Below the pieces are notes generated by a model. It saw only the letters and a list, made by a program, of their open reading frames with translations. It searched no databases and was not told the origin of the DNA. A DNA stretch of 64,000 nt from positions 1,984,001 through 2,048,000 of the forward strand of contig JAGKQI010000091.1 of assembly GCA_018806915.1 (NCBI GenBank), written 5' to 3'. This stretch comes from Phytophthora colocasiae. Lineage: Eukaryota; Oomycota; Peronosporomycetes; Peronosporales; Peronosporaceae. Positions 33,939 to 45,686 of this stretch are shown here, in pieces; positions within the stretch are counted from its first letter, which is position 1; each line of letters starts with the position of its first letter. Position numbers and translations under genes: made by a program.

Positions 33939-34808
33939 TCAGTCCGTTTTTTGTTTCTTGACGGGCGGCTCGAGTTTCACGGAAGGCTCAGCATCAGTCT
34001 CAGTTGCGGTGGCGCTTTTGTTCGTGCAGACATTCGAGCTGGAATTCGGAATTACAGTGGCCATCTCAGTGATCGTAGATGAAGAAGCAGGATATTTTCC
34101 ATCTGTAGTCGTTGGCGTCTCGGACTTCTTCTCGAACTTGAGATCTCTGAATCGTGTTGTGAATTGGCAGCACTCGTTCCGGAAGACCTTCGGATCGGTG
34201 AAATGAACAACTTTACTTTTGTCCTCGGAGCGGAACGTCATGCTCGGTGTCGTTGTTCTTCCAGATCGTTGCAGTCATCAGATCTTTGTCGACTATGTAG
34301 CGGTTGTTATCATACTGGTCTTCATATTTCTGATAGTGACAAGCACATATGCAGAAATATTAGTAAAATGCTAGAATTGGCTATTGAGTAAAATTTACCG
34401 ATTTCAGTATCGCCTCCGACTCTGGAGCAAACAGGTCAATTAGGTGCATCCGGACCAATTTGCGTCCATCGCGAACGGTGTGTTCGCTGCACCAAACATT
34501 TCGTCCGTAGACAGAAACATTATTCGTACTACGGACACCCTCGTTCACGTATTCTAAAAACGCTGATGACGTGGTGGCATAGAAATTATACGTATTTGTC
34601 CAGTATTGAACACTTCGTACTTCTACTTACCTTTGCGTGTTGGAAGCACGCGAGGAGGAGCGTCTTGTTCACTCTCGCCGCGTTCCTGGAGTGGTGATTT
34701 GTAGTCCTTGGGTATCGGGATCCCGTCAATCTCCATACTTGACAGAAGCAAGCCTTGGTTAGCTCGGCACAAAATGATTAATGACGAGGAAAATCTGTTG
34801 GGCCACAT
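33939..34808 (-). pseudogene. Decayed three-exon gene, unknown family
   Basis: Exons 34808-34631, 34553-34399 and 34329-33939 are supported by consistent GT-AG borders (introns of 77 and 69 nt) and phase: the first junction completes a Glu codon, the second is phase 0. Exon 2 reads YVNEGVRSTNNVSVYG and VWCSEHTVRDGRKLVRM; exon 3 begins KYEDQYDNNRYIVDKDL and breaks frame near 34242. The rest continues in another frame (SEDKSKVVHFTDPKVF) to a Ser/Thr-rich tail ending KKQKTD, a possible nuclear signal. The ATG of 34806-34808 is the first in frame. No family recognised. Its start faces the Helitron ORF 146 bp away. Confidence 0.5.
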
Positions 34809-34954
34809 TTTGATGGGAATTGATCTTGCCGTTGCCTCTGCAGATGTACATGATGACAAATGCTCGTCACCAAAACAATCGTTAAATCCTCTGATGCTTT
34901 CTGATCACACCGTTAGTATCTAATCAATTTGTTAGATCAGCGAGGACAGTGATC

Positions 34955-37900
34955 ATGGAGAGTGCTTCTTCGCCAGAACGAAAGCGCCAGCGCAAAGCAG
35001 AATACATGCGCGCGTATCGCGCTTCGAGGAAACAGACTGGCAATGCTCAAGCTCCTACTCAAGTTATTCAACCGATCGTTGGGGCTGCTAGAGGTAATGA
35101 TCCTGATCGTGCATATTCAGAGGCAACAGCTCGTAAGCGACATGCCGACATGCAGAGATCTCGCTCCTCAAAAAAAAAAGACTCATACTGAGGATGCTGC
35201 AGCGGAGTTTAAAAAAAAACGTCGAGCAGCTTATATGCGTCAATATCGTGCTCAAAGAAAAATCGCGGTACAGTAATCTCGCTACGGTAGTTTGAATGGA
35301 TGTAAGCTAATTTTGTTTTACACCACCAGCGAGGGATGTTCAATCCGAACAACACGCAAAAGGCAACGAGAGTGATTTAGATGTTCGCTTACATCATCTC
35401 GCAGAATCAATACTGGGTAAACACGACATCTCTGACGAGGATGTGCTGATGATGATGAAAGGTCAAAACTTTACGTCTGACCCAAGGCTCGCATTGGCCT
35501 ACTTTTACTGCTGCAGCTGTCACCCAGACGCTTTCACTTTTAATGATGAACATCTTCGGGAAAGTGAACCTGTACGTCAACGGTTAGTGGCTGCGCTCGA
35601 TGACCCCCCTGGAGTACAAGAACATGTCCGGTGTGAAAAAACTGCTGCTGCAATTGATCCCTCACGAAGTGCAATTTACGCATGTGCTTCGTGTTGTGAA
35701 TTGCTTCTTGAATCTGAGAGAAAAACTGTCTGTATGCCGTTATCGAACCTACCGGATACATTTCTAATTTCTCCTTCTGAGTTTGAAGAACGGTACGGTC
35801 ATCTATCAGATGATATCATCAGGAAACATGCCCAAATTCTACAGCAGCCAAATGGGAAAAAATACTATTTGAATCCTGAGTTAGTCCGTGACGTAGAGCG
35901 TGTTCATTTATGCTCGAAATGTGCATGGAATCCCCGCAAATCAAAGTTTAGTCTCGCAAGTGGCCATGAGTACGGGCGTTCTGGATCTCTTCCTTCACTG
36001 AATGCGCTTGGGAAAAATTGTATCGCGCCAGCTCGGAGCTTCGGATTAGAGTTCTCTCTGTCTGGAAAACATTGCAGTGGACATGTGATTTGCTTTCATT
36101 CGAGTGGCCCCCAAGCTTGTGCAAAGGTACTCCCAGTAACAGACATCGATCATAAGCCTCGGGTTACTTTTATTGGCCCTTCAGAAGAGTGGAGGGCCCG
36201 TAAAAATGTATTTCGTGGTTTTTATGAATTGCCGAGCGAAAGTATTTTTCCGTGGCTAGCTGTATTGAAGGAAACGCATAGCTTCATTCGGGATAAAGGC
36301 ATCGAGATAGATGACTCTCGTGTTCAAGTCGAAAAACTTGCAACGTTAGAAAATGCTATCGAAAGGGATGTGATTGTGCGTGACACAGCAGCGTTGCGTG
36401 CTGTGGATAACGCCGTCAACTCGGAGCGATACGCGGCAGATATGGCTCCTGACAGAGACACACCAGACTGTGTTGTCTTTCAGCAATCTGCTGTTTTGCA
36501 ACCAGCGATGAGTCAAACGGACAAGGTCAGATCTACGATTATCGATGCAATGATGGACACCGTTGGCATAAAAGGTGACATTGCTGTAGTACGAAGAGGA
36601 GCTACACCAATTGTGGAGTGGGATGAAAATGGTGAAATGATCGCTGGTACATTTCCTACCTTGTTCATGATGGGGGGTGATATGCTGCCTCATGGATCAT
36701 TTCCCCGTGACTTAGTGCAACATCTCATGCGGTATTACGATGGCAGATTCGAGACCGACGTAACATTTGTAGCAACGCTTTTTAATCAGCTGCAAAGACA
36801 TTCAGCAGTACGAAAAGCAGCTAGAGCAGCCACAACTCACGCAAAAACGTTAAAAAAACTGGGAGAGTTGGCAAACTCTACGGAGTTCAAGGAAGCACTT
36901 GTTGCAGCAAAAGAAGACCCTGAATCCGCTGCGGCAAAACGACTTAACGCGGGACTATTGCGAATTTTATCAGTTATTGGTGGTACGATTCCCTTTTCGC
37001 CTTTTGAGCGTGCAGCAACCCGGCCGAAATTGTCAGCCATGCGTTATCGGTTTGGGCTACCCCTGTTTTGGACCACGGTTGCACCGCCTGAGCAAGACGA
37101 TATTACTTTGCATCGAATCGTGTTGCTGAGAAAACATAACGCTTGGAATGACGAAACTTGCGTATACGGTGAAGAAAACTTTAACTGGAGTAAACTTCCT
37201 GAAGATATTAAAAACAGCCCACGGCTCCGTTTGTCAATCTCAAACCGATGCCCTGCTCTGGCTGCTTTAGCCTTTGAGCAGAAAATGAATCTGATTCAGA
37301 AAGGAATTTTGCGCTGCCCGGCTTCTGAAGACACTAGGAAATGCCGAAACTATGTCGAACGTGAAGCCGGAGCTTATGGAAAAGTTGCCGCGTTTAACGG
37401 TGTCGTTGAACCTCAAATTGATGGAAGATTACATCTACACATGACAGTGTACGGCTCTTCTTTTTCACCCGAGATCTTGACGCGTGGAGCTTCCTGTCTT
37501 GTGCTACGTCAGTATATCGCGAATTGGATGGATGCTGTATGCACGAATCATTTATCCCCTGCTACGCGAGCTTGGGTAAATGATTGGAAGTACAACAATC
37601 CTGGAACTCCGTTCCCACGAGCATGTGAAGTAGCATTACCACCTATCAGTGATGATCTATCAGGTTTTCAAGACGCGGTTCAAAGGTCAACTGCTGCAAC
37701 AAACATCCATTGCCACTCGAAGACCTGCGTCAAAGGAAAACGCGGGAAAACACAGTGTAGGCTGTGTCGTCCTGCAGGAATCCACGAAAAGGAAACCCAG
37801 CCACTGGTTATAAACAAAGTCAATGGAGCTTGCGTCGGCAGCCCCATCTCTGCAGATTACGAAATGAAACTGGATGCTGGCTACGATTCTAAACAAGGTG

Positions 37901-40900
37901 AATTTCTTCGTCCTCAGATTTCTGGTCCTGTTGTCTGGGAACAATTTCGACCTGAAGCCGATGGCATGTATGTGGAAACAAATTGTTTGTTATCTGGTTT
38001 AACAGCATCGCATTGTAACTCAAGTGTTATGAACGGAGAAGATTCTGGAGATTTGGTTGATGAATACCAGCAGAATTACATGACAAAAGAAGGTGCAGGA
38101 CTCAAAAATGCTGCTGCGATGATGCTCACAGCCCTCGAAGATGCTCTGAAGTACCCTAGCATTGCCGCGGACAGCGAAACACCGGAACGTCAGGCTCAAT
38201 ACCTAGCGACGCGTACAGTTAACGCGTTCGGCGGTGCGAATGAGTGGCCTATTTCCTTGATGGTATATGCTTTGCTTGGGCACAAATCTCATGTATCGTC
38301 TGAATCGTTCACGTTTGTGTTTCCGCATGGATTTGTAAATGAGCTGGAAAAAAATCTGGACACATCCTCAGAGGAAAACGTAATTGACGAAGGTAGTACG
38401 TGTTCGTCAACGGACTACATGGATAACGACGATGTAGCAGCATTTCTCGAAGAAGATAGTGCAGACAGTTCCTCAACGATAGATGCTGCTATCGAGGAAC
38501 TAGCGAATTTTGCTCACGCAGAAGATTTGTCAGTTCTCAGTCGCTCTTGTACTGAGAAACATGCTGCTGGCGGCGCACGGACTTTTAAAATCGAAGGCAA
38601 GACAATATTTGTCAGTCAGCTGGAATTATACAAATACCGTGGCATTCATTTCGTGGATTATTCGCCTTCAGAGTTTGCCTGCATCGTGGATATTGTACCG
38701 CGCCAAAATAAAATTGGAACAAAAAGCAACCGAGGGCGAAAATCTAGGCCCAGCTTCGACTTGGACACGCACCACCCTCTCTTTCATCGCTACGAAGCCG
38801 TTATCCGTACGAAAATGTTCACCCCGGCTTTTGGAGGTTCTCCACCCGTGTCATGCTCTCGTAAAGCGCCAAGTTCAAAGAAGATGGACGCGATGGCAAA
38901 GTATGTTATCTCCGTTTCTGTACCTTGGAACACGCACGATCGACCAGAATTTGACGTGAGTGCGTCAGGGTTAGCACAATTGTGTACAGCTTGGGATAGC
39001 TCTTCATCCCCTTTTATCAGCAGGCAACGATATCGGCAAGTCCACAATTTCATTCAAAAGCATGTACGATGTAGCGACAACGAAAAAACGTGTTTGGAGT
39101 GGAGAGCTAGAAATGCCACACGATGGAAAGATAATCCATCGACCGGTTCCATTACGGATCAGAAAACCCGTAACAGCACGGGTGACCCTGAAGCAAATGG
39201 AGTATTGACGGACGGAGATGATGATTTATATTGGCTTACTCGAGCTGCGGCTTTAGGAAATCCGACTCATCGCGAAAGTGTACGAGCTATACAGTCAATC
39301 TTTTGCTCGCTGATGGGAGTTCAAGATGACAGTGAACAAACACATGCAGATGTACAGCATGCCGTTCCTGTATCTCATCTGTTGTCGAACGTATATCAGC
39401 ATCAGCGTACGTATGACGATGTGCTCATTCGTCCCGAACTAAACCTCCAAGTTGTTGCACGACGAATCCACGAGATGGTGCCGTGCAACCACGCATCTGA
39501 TTTATCTAATGGACAGACTAGTAATACCAGAGGCCCTAATGATCCTATTGCATCATCGCTGCACCAATCGCGAAATGAAGACACTGCATCTCCTGAACAG
39601 CAAGCAATAATCGATTGGATCCTGACAAACCTCGACAAGCCCAATCCTGTTCAGACACTTACACTTATGCATGGTGGAGCCGGAACAGGCAAATCGTTCG
39701 TCATACACAAACTACGATACGAGTTACTGAAACGCGGGCTAAATATTGTAATAACATGCCCGACAGGGGCTGCTGCAAGCCAGTTTCCAGGCGGGATGAC
39801 GTGTCATGCTGCTTTCAAAGTTGGTCGAGAGGAGATCATGTTTCTCCTAAAATTAGCAGAACTCCGTCTTCTTTTCGACAACTCGGTTGGTATCATCGTG
39901 ACAGACGAAGTTTCTATGCTTGGTAGCGAATTTACAGTGACTGTAGACAAGCGCTTACGCATGGTCTACAATCACGATTTGCCGTTTGGTGGTAAATCTC
40001 TCCTATGGGTACGTCTGGTATGTTGATCACTTCATTCACAATGCATGACCCTCATTTTTATTAATTGTGAACAGTCTGGAGATTTTTGCAACTGGAAGCG
40101 CTCATGGGGACGCCTCTATGTAAATCTATGTACAAGCTGAACGCAAACGCCGTTATCATACAAGCCCGAGACCTTTTCAGGCGATTTCAGTGTTTACTCT
40201 AAAGTCTCAACAAAGGGCCCACAACTGTCCAGTGCAGCAGAAAAATCTGGACACGTTCCGAAAACTCCCGCAACATATCCAGGTAGCTATGGAGAGACGA
40301 AATTTCAATTGCTCAGTGATGAGGTAGTTGACACGGTGACACACGAGCTAACACGACAAGAAATTGAGCTGGATCCAGCCTGGATGGATGAATCAACAAT
40401 TCTGGTTACAAGCAATGTGGATAAAGCTGCTTTAACAGCATGTACTGCTCGATTACTTGCTCTCCGTGCAAACTCTGTGGTATTACGGTGGCGTAAACCA
40501 GTCGCAGGAGTCCCACAAGAACTGTTGGAGTTGCTATACAACGCAGCCGACTACCCAGCTTTGTTCGGTTATTTTGTGAAAGGAGGATGTGCTCAAGTCC
40601 TTGATAATGGTAACGGAAACGTTGAATGGGGTGTTGCAAATGGGACTATGTGCAAGCTTGTGTCGCTTGCGTGGAATAACGTCAGCGACTCCGAACAAAT
40701 CCTGCAGATGCTACAATGTGCACGACTACCAAGTGGAGCTGTCTTTGATCTTCCGAAAGCACCTGACTTTATAAATGTCCAACTCATCACTCAAACTGGT
40801 GGAGTTGTGCCAGCAACAACCTGGCCTCCCGAAAACAACTTGGAAACAATTTGGAAAACAGATACTGCCGGACGAAGAACGGAAAAAGACAGTATTATAA

Positions 40901-41274
40901 TTCCAATCGGCCTACTTGTAAATGACAAAAGCAAGTATACCGTTACGTTAGCGCGGACGCTCATGCCAAAACCAATGAAGATCAGATACTCGCAACTTGC
41001 AGTTGAGCTCGCGCTAGTAATGACGGTATGGAAAGCCCAGGGGGCTACACTAAAAAGGGTTTTACTTTATCTGGAGGGTACACCCGGATCGCCCAAATGG
41101 ATGCTTGATCACCTCTACGTTGGAACATCTCGTGTCAGATCCGCACATCTTCTACGCTGCCTACCGTTGTCACCCGCTTTCCAAAAACGTGTGTTGAAGC
41201 AGTTGCAACCAAATCCAGACACTACAAAATGGCGTATGGACATTGGCAACGATGGTTACTGGCATCCTCGCTAG
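34955..41274 (+). mobile_element. Helitron (Rep-helicase rolling-circle transposon), degenerate
   Basis: Coding content defines it: a basic N-terminal repeat region, an HUH Rep domain and a PIF1-type helicase in one polypeptide path. Termini could not be set: no convincing 5' TC or 3' CTRR with hairpin was found by eye in the flanks, so the limits given are those of the coding part. Flanks are the decayed three-exon gene on the left and noncoding DNA followed by a hAT-like fragment on the right. Frameshifts in the N-terminal and helicase parts mean it is not autonomous as written. Confidence 0.85.
34955..41274 (+). pseudogene. Helitron Rep / PIF1-like helicase, frameshifted
   Basis: From the ATG at 34955 the frame has basic repeats AEYMRAYRASRK and AAYMRQYRAQRK, broken at a run of ten A (35171-35180). 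A 61-nt intron (35273-35333) leads into a 4.7-kb exon ending at 40008. Cys pairs lie near the start. Rep motif 2 GRLHLHMTV (HxH at 37432-37440) and motif 3 YQQNYMTKE (two tyrosines, 38064-38090) are present, with an H-x-H...C...CRLCRP segment between. The helicase has HGGAGTGKS near 39670, ITCPTGAAAS and VTDEVSML. A probable 66-nt intron (40009-40074) precedes GDFC. Then at least two indels occur before about 40300, after which TVWKAQGAT and LYVGTSRVRS finish the helicase at 41274. The HUH enzyme nicks and joins one DNA strand; the helicase unwinds it. Confidence 0.85.
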
Positions 41275-41820
41275 GCTACGTTTCACATTTGCTATTCTCC
41301 CGAAAGTTAGTAGTATCCTTTCTCTTGCTGCTTAACGGCCTCCTAGTGGTTCACTGGTCAATGTACCACCAAGCAAACATTTCACAAAATACAATCAAAC
41401 CTTCAGAATTTAATAGCCAAGTAGTAGCAACCAGGAAATAATCAGTTATTAAACTGCAGTTTCCTTCCTTTCCTTTTGCTGCTTAAGATATTGTTGCTTC
41501 ACTTTTTATGCTTGTATATTGTTTTTCAAAACCCGGCATGACACCTGCTATAGCTGTGAGTATAAAAAACAAATTAATCAAAAGGAGAACAACGCTGAGC
41601 ATATTAGTATCACTTGACTATCCAGCTAATGACACCCCTATCGCCTAACCTGTCACAACAACTTCCCGAAGATAAAGAAAGAGAAGAAGCTTCTTTACTT
41701 CTTTTAAGCTCTTCTGCACCTGTGTTCTAATGAGCTGTGTCGCTATGAGGGCGGCGATCCACTTAATATCTCAGTTCGGTGAGTTGATCATATAAAATGT
41801 TTTGTATCATTCATTAGTAC
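41275..41820. other. Noncoding DNA after the Helitron, no gene
   Basis: About 550 bp of AT-rich sequence between the end of the helicase frame and the start of recognisable hAT-like sequence. The Helitron 3' end should lie here, but no clear terminal hairpin plus CTRR was identified. Short ORFs look random. Confidence 0.45.
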
Positions 41821-41829
41821 TAACAAATA

Positions 41830-42480
41830 TCTACAATATAACCAGAAAGCTTAGCGAACAAAGAGTCAAGTTGACGCTAGTTGGCGTGGGGTCATATTTA
41901 AAACAACATGGTGTACTACCAAGAACCTGGGGACTGACCCAGCAGCAACTGAATGTATTCGTCGTACAGTGGCTCATTTGTGACGGTAAGCTTGAGTACT
42001 TCTACTGCTACTGGTTTAGAGACTAATTGAATGCTTAATATGTCTACCTTTTAACCCAGTTGTCACTCCTGGGTTCAAGTTGATGCTTCAGAAAGTCACT
42101 AAAATCATACGTTCTTGCTGTTAGAACGTACCGTGGTCACTTGGACGATGCCTTCCCTGACTTTCAAAACGGAGTGAAGAAGCTTTTGCTGGAAGAGTAT
42201 GCAGCTTCTAACGGCTCATTGTTCCTGAATCTCCATCATGACTGCTGGACGACGGCAAGCAACAAGACAGGTGTGATTCGGTCCTCTGTTCGCTTCATAT
42301 ACGAAGGGTGGCGCTTCCGAACGATCGCACTTGTTATCACCGTATGCAATGACTCACACACATCTATCCGCGTGAAGAATCTCATCTGCTCGCGTGTTCG
42401 CAACTTATACGACGTCAATATCGATGAGATGACGCAGTTTACTGTGTCCGACACTGCCGCAGCTACGACACTAAACCACC
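41830..42480 (+). pseudogene. hAT-like transposase fragment (different from the one at 59-61 kb)
   Basis: Exon-like blocks: KLSEQRVKLTLVGVGSYLKQ and LTQQQLNVFVVQWLICD to 41985; a 74-nt intron (41986-42059) with GTAAGC...CCCAG; VVTPGFKLMLQKVT; a second probable short intron ending at TGTTAG 42124; then LNLHHDCWTTASNKTGVI, FRTIALVITVCNDSHTS and NIDEMTQFTVSDTAA. These match the order of the N-terminal and first RNase H-like part of hAT transposases (the tWTs...H+G...TTDNA pattern). The catalytic C-terminal half and the hAT dimerisation domain are missing; sequence loses resemblance after about 42480. Confidence 0.6.
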
Positions 42481-42920
42481 ACCAATCCGCCTTCTCACTC
42501 AGTTTATTCGCAGCCCAGTACCAATACCGGCACTTAGCACGGCTCGACCGATATCTCTGCTAGCTACTCGACAAATCTTAGACTGATTGCTCTCACCCTA
42601 CTTCTTCTGACTTGCACCCACCGTAGCGTACATAGTAGTATTTCAGTGTAATATATAGTATTCCCAGCTACGTCGCAGACGCTCTTGTTTTCTTACCTCA
42701 GGTAAGGCATCAAAATGCTACTGCAAAAATAAAAAAATACCACCAAAGGAATTCCAGCCAGGTTAACAGGCTCAGGGGTCCCTACGCACCTTCATTAGCA
42801 CCAACTTCGCCAGGAAGGCAGCACACGAACTGTGGGATGTTATCCATTGCTTCACTGTACGATTTGTCTCGTAGGTTGTTGAGATCCTGCCGCATTTGTC
42901 CAGTGACAAAAGCCACATCT

Positions 42921-44729
42921 TCATGGTTTAGCGACTGCTTCCCGGAGCTTGTCGACTTGGTAAATTCCTAGCGCCTTCAGTTTATCCACTGTAACAGGGT
43001 CGATATGCGGGACAGAAGTCAGGCTGTCATGGCGCTCTGGACGGATCTTCTGTCGCTGATAGTTCGCTGCAATTCCTGCTTTTTTCACGATAAAAACGAA
43101 AGCCACTCGCTCCGGGTGAGCTTTCACCGCCTCCACCAACCCAAGTTTGTCCAGCACATTGAGAATTCCCGACGCATTGACAGGATGATTCTTTGCGATC
43201 GTCGTCTGAAACAAAGTCAAACGGTTCTTGGGGTTCGCGTTCCAATCGATCAGCAGTCGTTGTGTCTCGTCCGAGCCCTTACCAGGCTCCATCTTCGGGA
43301 TATAAAATCCGCCAATCGACTCAAACTGCTCACTCTCCGGCTTGTGGTACGGACCCAGCGTTGCGTTCTGTGCAGACAAATTCTTGAGTGCGAACTCGTC
43401 TGTTTCGCCCATTTCGATCGTGAGGTCCTCAAACGTTAGAGCTTGAGTGTGTTCCCCACGCTTTGACACCTTACTATTACTCGGTAGCGGTCGCAGTTGT
43501 AGTTTGCAGCCTCGTCCTAGTGTTTCATGCACCTCCATCTCGAACATCCATCCACCCAGTGTTACACCTTTCGGAATATCCTGAAGACACTTGAGTACCT
43601 CCTCTCTCTTCCCATGCACCATTTCGAACATACGCCTCTCAAGTTCTTGCGCTACAAACGGAGACGCGAGATCGGTTTTGATCAGGTCCCCATGCTCCGC
43701 TTCAAACTGGAGAAGACGATGACAAACTTCGGCTGTTTCGTTTTTCCTGAGAAGAGTCCTCACATCTTCTAGGTTCGCGAGGTGTCCAATCCTCGTCAGC
43801 AAATAGTTTCGTTTCTCGTTGACGAGTTTTTCGGTGAGTAAAAAGCACTCCCGTGCCGCACCACCGAAAGTATAAAACCTCTTCTCGATCACGTCGCTAG
43901 TGATGTAAGATTTGTCTCCATCTCTTCTCTGGAGGACAAGCTCTTCTGCAGCCTTTTGGAGCTCCGTCAATGTCCAGAGAGGCATGTAGAAGGTGCAGTT
44001 GTCGTTCTTCACTCTTCTCATCCAAGTATCATTGGGACTTGAAATGATGACAGTTTGCACCCAACCTCGTAGCCTGTTAGGAGGTCCATCACAAAGTACG
44101 AGCACCTTCTTCTTTTCTTGGTCGGCTTCTTCCATGAAATCATCGATTGTATCTTCCTTGCGAAGCGTTACGCCTTTGTCGTTGTGGTCTTTAAAAGCGA
44201 GGGCACGAAATATCTCACCCCCGTTGTAGGCCGCTGCAATGATCCACGTGTCATTTCTTTCCATCTCTTCCATCTCCTCCCGAAAGCGCTGGAAGAAATA
44301 GGCGTAAAAGATGGACTTGCCGATGCCTATATAGGAAAACACAACACAGCTAAGTGAGAACAACTCGAAAGAAAGACCAGCTACGAGCCGTAGTCGATCG
44401 CAATATAAGAAGCGTGCAGACGACCCACCTGGTGTCCCCGTCACGGTTATAAACCTTTTCTTGTCGTCCAACATGTTCTTCACCAGTGTGTAGTACTCAT
44501 CGTAGCATTGCCGCACGTAGTAGTACTGACCAAGACGGTATTTGTTCGCGAACGGTATGGATGGCAGCACTTTCAATCGATTCACTTTGGACCACCCCAA
44601 GATTGGCTCCACTGCTCCAATATCCATTAGAGGTAGAAGCGGTACCCCTGGCTCATTTCTTTGCAGTAACTTCTCTTCGCTAGCCTTGGGCGTCCTCTGC
44701 TTCTTGCTCGGTGGCTGTTCTTGACTCAT
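42921..44729 (-). CDS. Crinkler/RHS-type NTPase with C-terminal nuclease-like domain, C-terminus shortened
   Basis: Exons 44729-44429 and 44326-42921 encode 568 aa. Head MSQEQPPSKKQRTPK contains a possible nuclear signal; no signal peptide or LFLAK head is seen. Walker A GTPGIGKS (about 98-105) is split by a 102-nt phase-1 intron, then VLVLCDGPPNRLRG, FGGAARECFLLTE and the C-terminal NRLTLFQTTIAKNHP block. The latter resembles the restriction-endonuclease-fold domain described for Crinkler/RHS effectors (family knowledge; catalytic residues not verified). The intron has no stop and is a multiple of three, so an unspliced message would stay open. Compared with the copy at 46161 a 2-nt deletion near 42922 replaces the last 48 residues by three; the old tail is still readable in another frame down to about 42790. 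Confidence 0.72.
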   Translation of the reverse strand: MSQEQPPSKKQRTPKASEEKLLQRNEPGVPLLPLMDIGAVEPILGWSKVNRLKVLPSIPFANKYRLGQYYYVRQCYDEYYTLVKNMLDDKKRFITVTGTPGGSSARFLYCDRLRLVAGLSFELFSLSCVVFSYIGIGKSIFYAYFFQRFREEMEEMERNDTWIIAAAYNGGEIFRALAFKDHNDKGVTLRKEDTIDDFMEEADQEKKKVLVLCDGPPNRLRGWVQTVIISSPNDTWMRRVKNDNCTFYMPLWTLTELQKAAEELVLQRRDGDKSYITSDVIEKRFYTFGGAARECFLLTEKLVNEKRNYLLTRIGHLANLEDVRTLLRKNETAEVCHRLLQFEAEHGDLIKTDLASPFVAQELERRMFEMVHGKREEVLKCLQDIPKGVTLGGWMFEMEVHETLGRGCKLQLRPLPSNSKVSKRGEHTQALTFEDLTIEMGETDEFALKNLSAQNATLGPYHKPESEQFESIGGFYIPKMEPGKGSDETQRLLIDWNANPKNRLTLFQTTIAKNHPVNASGILNVLDKLGLVEAVKAHPERVAFVFIVKKAGIAANYQRQKIRPERHDSLTSVPHIDPVTVDKLKALGIYQVDKLREAVAKP

Positions 44730-44805
44730 TAGTCAGTCCTGCGCTGCACAAAACGAACCACGCTTCTTTCGCAACGGTAGCAAAAACACCAACTGTATGA
44801 TTCGG

Positions 44806-44900
44806 TATGACGGGAAATGACCTGTAAGGCTGTTCCAGCGCTCCTTAGAGTTCGACGCTTATGACTTTGGACGTAGCCTTGCAGGTCGTTTCCCGTCATA
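44806..44900. repeat. 95-bp inverted-repeat element (MITE-like) at a duplication edge
   Basis: Arms 44806-44831 and 44875-44900 are 26 bp and match at all but two positions; they begin TATGACGGGAAA and end TTTCCCGTCATA. The outermost TA on each side could be a target duplication, leaving TGACGGGAAA termini. The element sits exactly where the first coiled-coil gene copy stops matching its intact sister. Confidence 0.75.
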
Positions 44901-45637
44901 GCGGAAGACGCATCAGCACGAGCTTTCTTCAGCTGCTTGCTTGCACTCTCAGCGTCCGCCATCTTGGCGTTCATCAGCGTCTTGGCAGCCTTCGCAGAGT
45001 CTTTCCACTTGAGAGCGTTAGCACGAGACTCCTTCAGCTCCTCGTTCGCCTCTAGCAGTGACGCGCGAGCCTTCTTCAGCAGTTCCTCGTTCGTAGCAGC
45101 AACACCACGCAGGTCCTGGAGCTGCTCGTCACTGCTCGAACGCTGCGAAATCAGGTCGTCATACTGCACCTTCAACTTCTTCACTTCAGCCGTACGCGCC
45201 TCCAAGTCTCCAGCGAGCTTCTTCAGTTGCGAGTCGTTTCCAGACGCTTGGCTAAGAGACTTCTCGTTTTCAAGCTTCAGACGGATCACCTCGTCCTTCA
45301 TCTCAACCAAAAGACGAGCAGTCTCCTCCTTGTCAGCAAGCACAGACTTGGCAACCTCCTTAGCCTTCTCCAGCTCCGCAGCAAACTCAGCACTGCTGTC
45401 CTCCGACTGTAGTTGAGAGATTTGCGCCGTAAGCTCGTCAACCTTTTCCTTGTGCTTAAGCTCGGCCTCTTGAGCCGATGTGCGAAGAGCATCAAGTTCC
45501 GCAGACGTATCCTTAGCACTCTTCTTCGTCGACTCGAGTTCTTGCTCCAGAGTCTGAATACGGTCCGAGGAGCTAGTAGTCTTCGATTCAAACTCCTTGG
45601 AAGATGCCCGCAGCACTTCCAGTTCAGCAGATACCTC
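44901..45637 (-). pseudogene. Coiled-coil gene, copy 1, lost its membrane anchor
   Basis: Identical by eye over this span to the copy at 48345-49352, but the match ends at 44901 inside KKARADASSA, where the inverted-repeat element begins. The frame runs on into unrelated sequence to 44729, replacing the last 90 or so residues including the C-terminal membrane segment. Upstream, the in-frame sequence starts after a TTACAG acceptor-like site at 45637 without an ATG, as in copy 2, so the first exon is missing or unrecognised. Confidence 0.7.
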
Positions 45638-45686
45638 CTGTAACCCTCGCTTTGTCCGACAAGGCCGTCGTCATCTGCCCCATGTA

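Noticed and set aside
42641..42920. Separate small gene at the 3' end of the minus-strand NTPase
   Set aside because: The readable sequence is the lost C-terminus of the same gene after a two-base deletion.
43005..43439. ORFs antisense to the NTPase C-terminus, repeated at 47.4 and 51.1 kb
   Set aside because: They recur only because the sense gene is duplicated; composition is antisense-like.
44729..44900. C-terminal tail of the first coiled-coil ORF as a real domain
   Set aside because: It is read-through into the inverted-repeat element and the flank of the neighbouring gene; the sister copy shows the true end.
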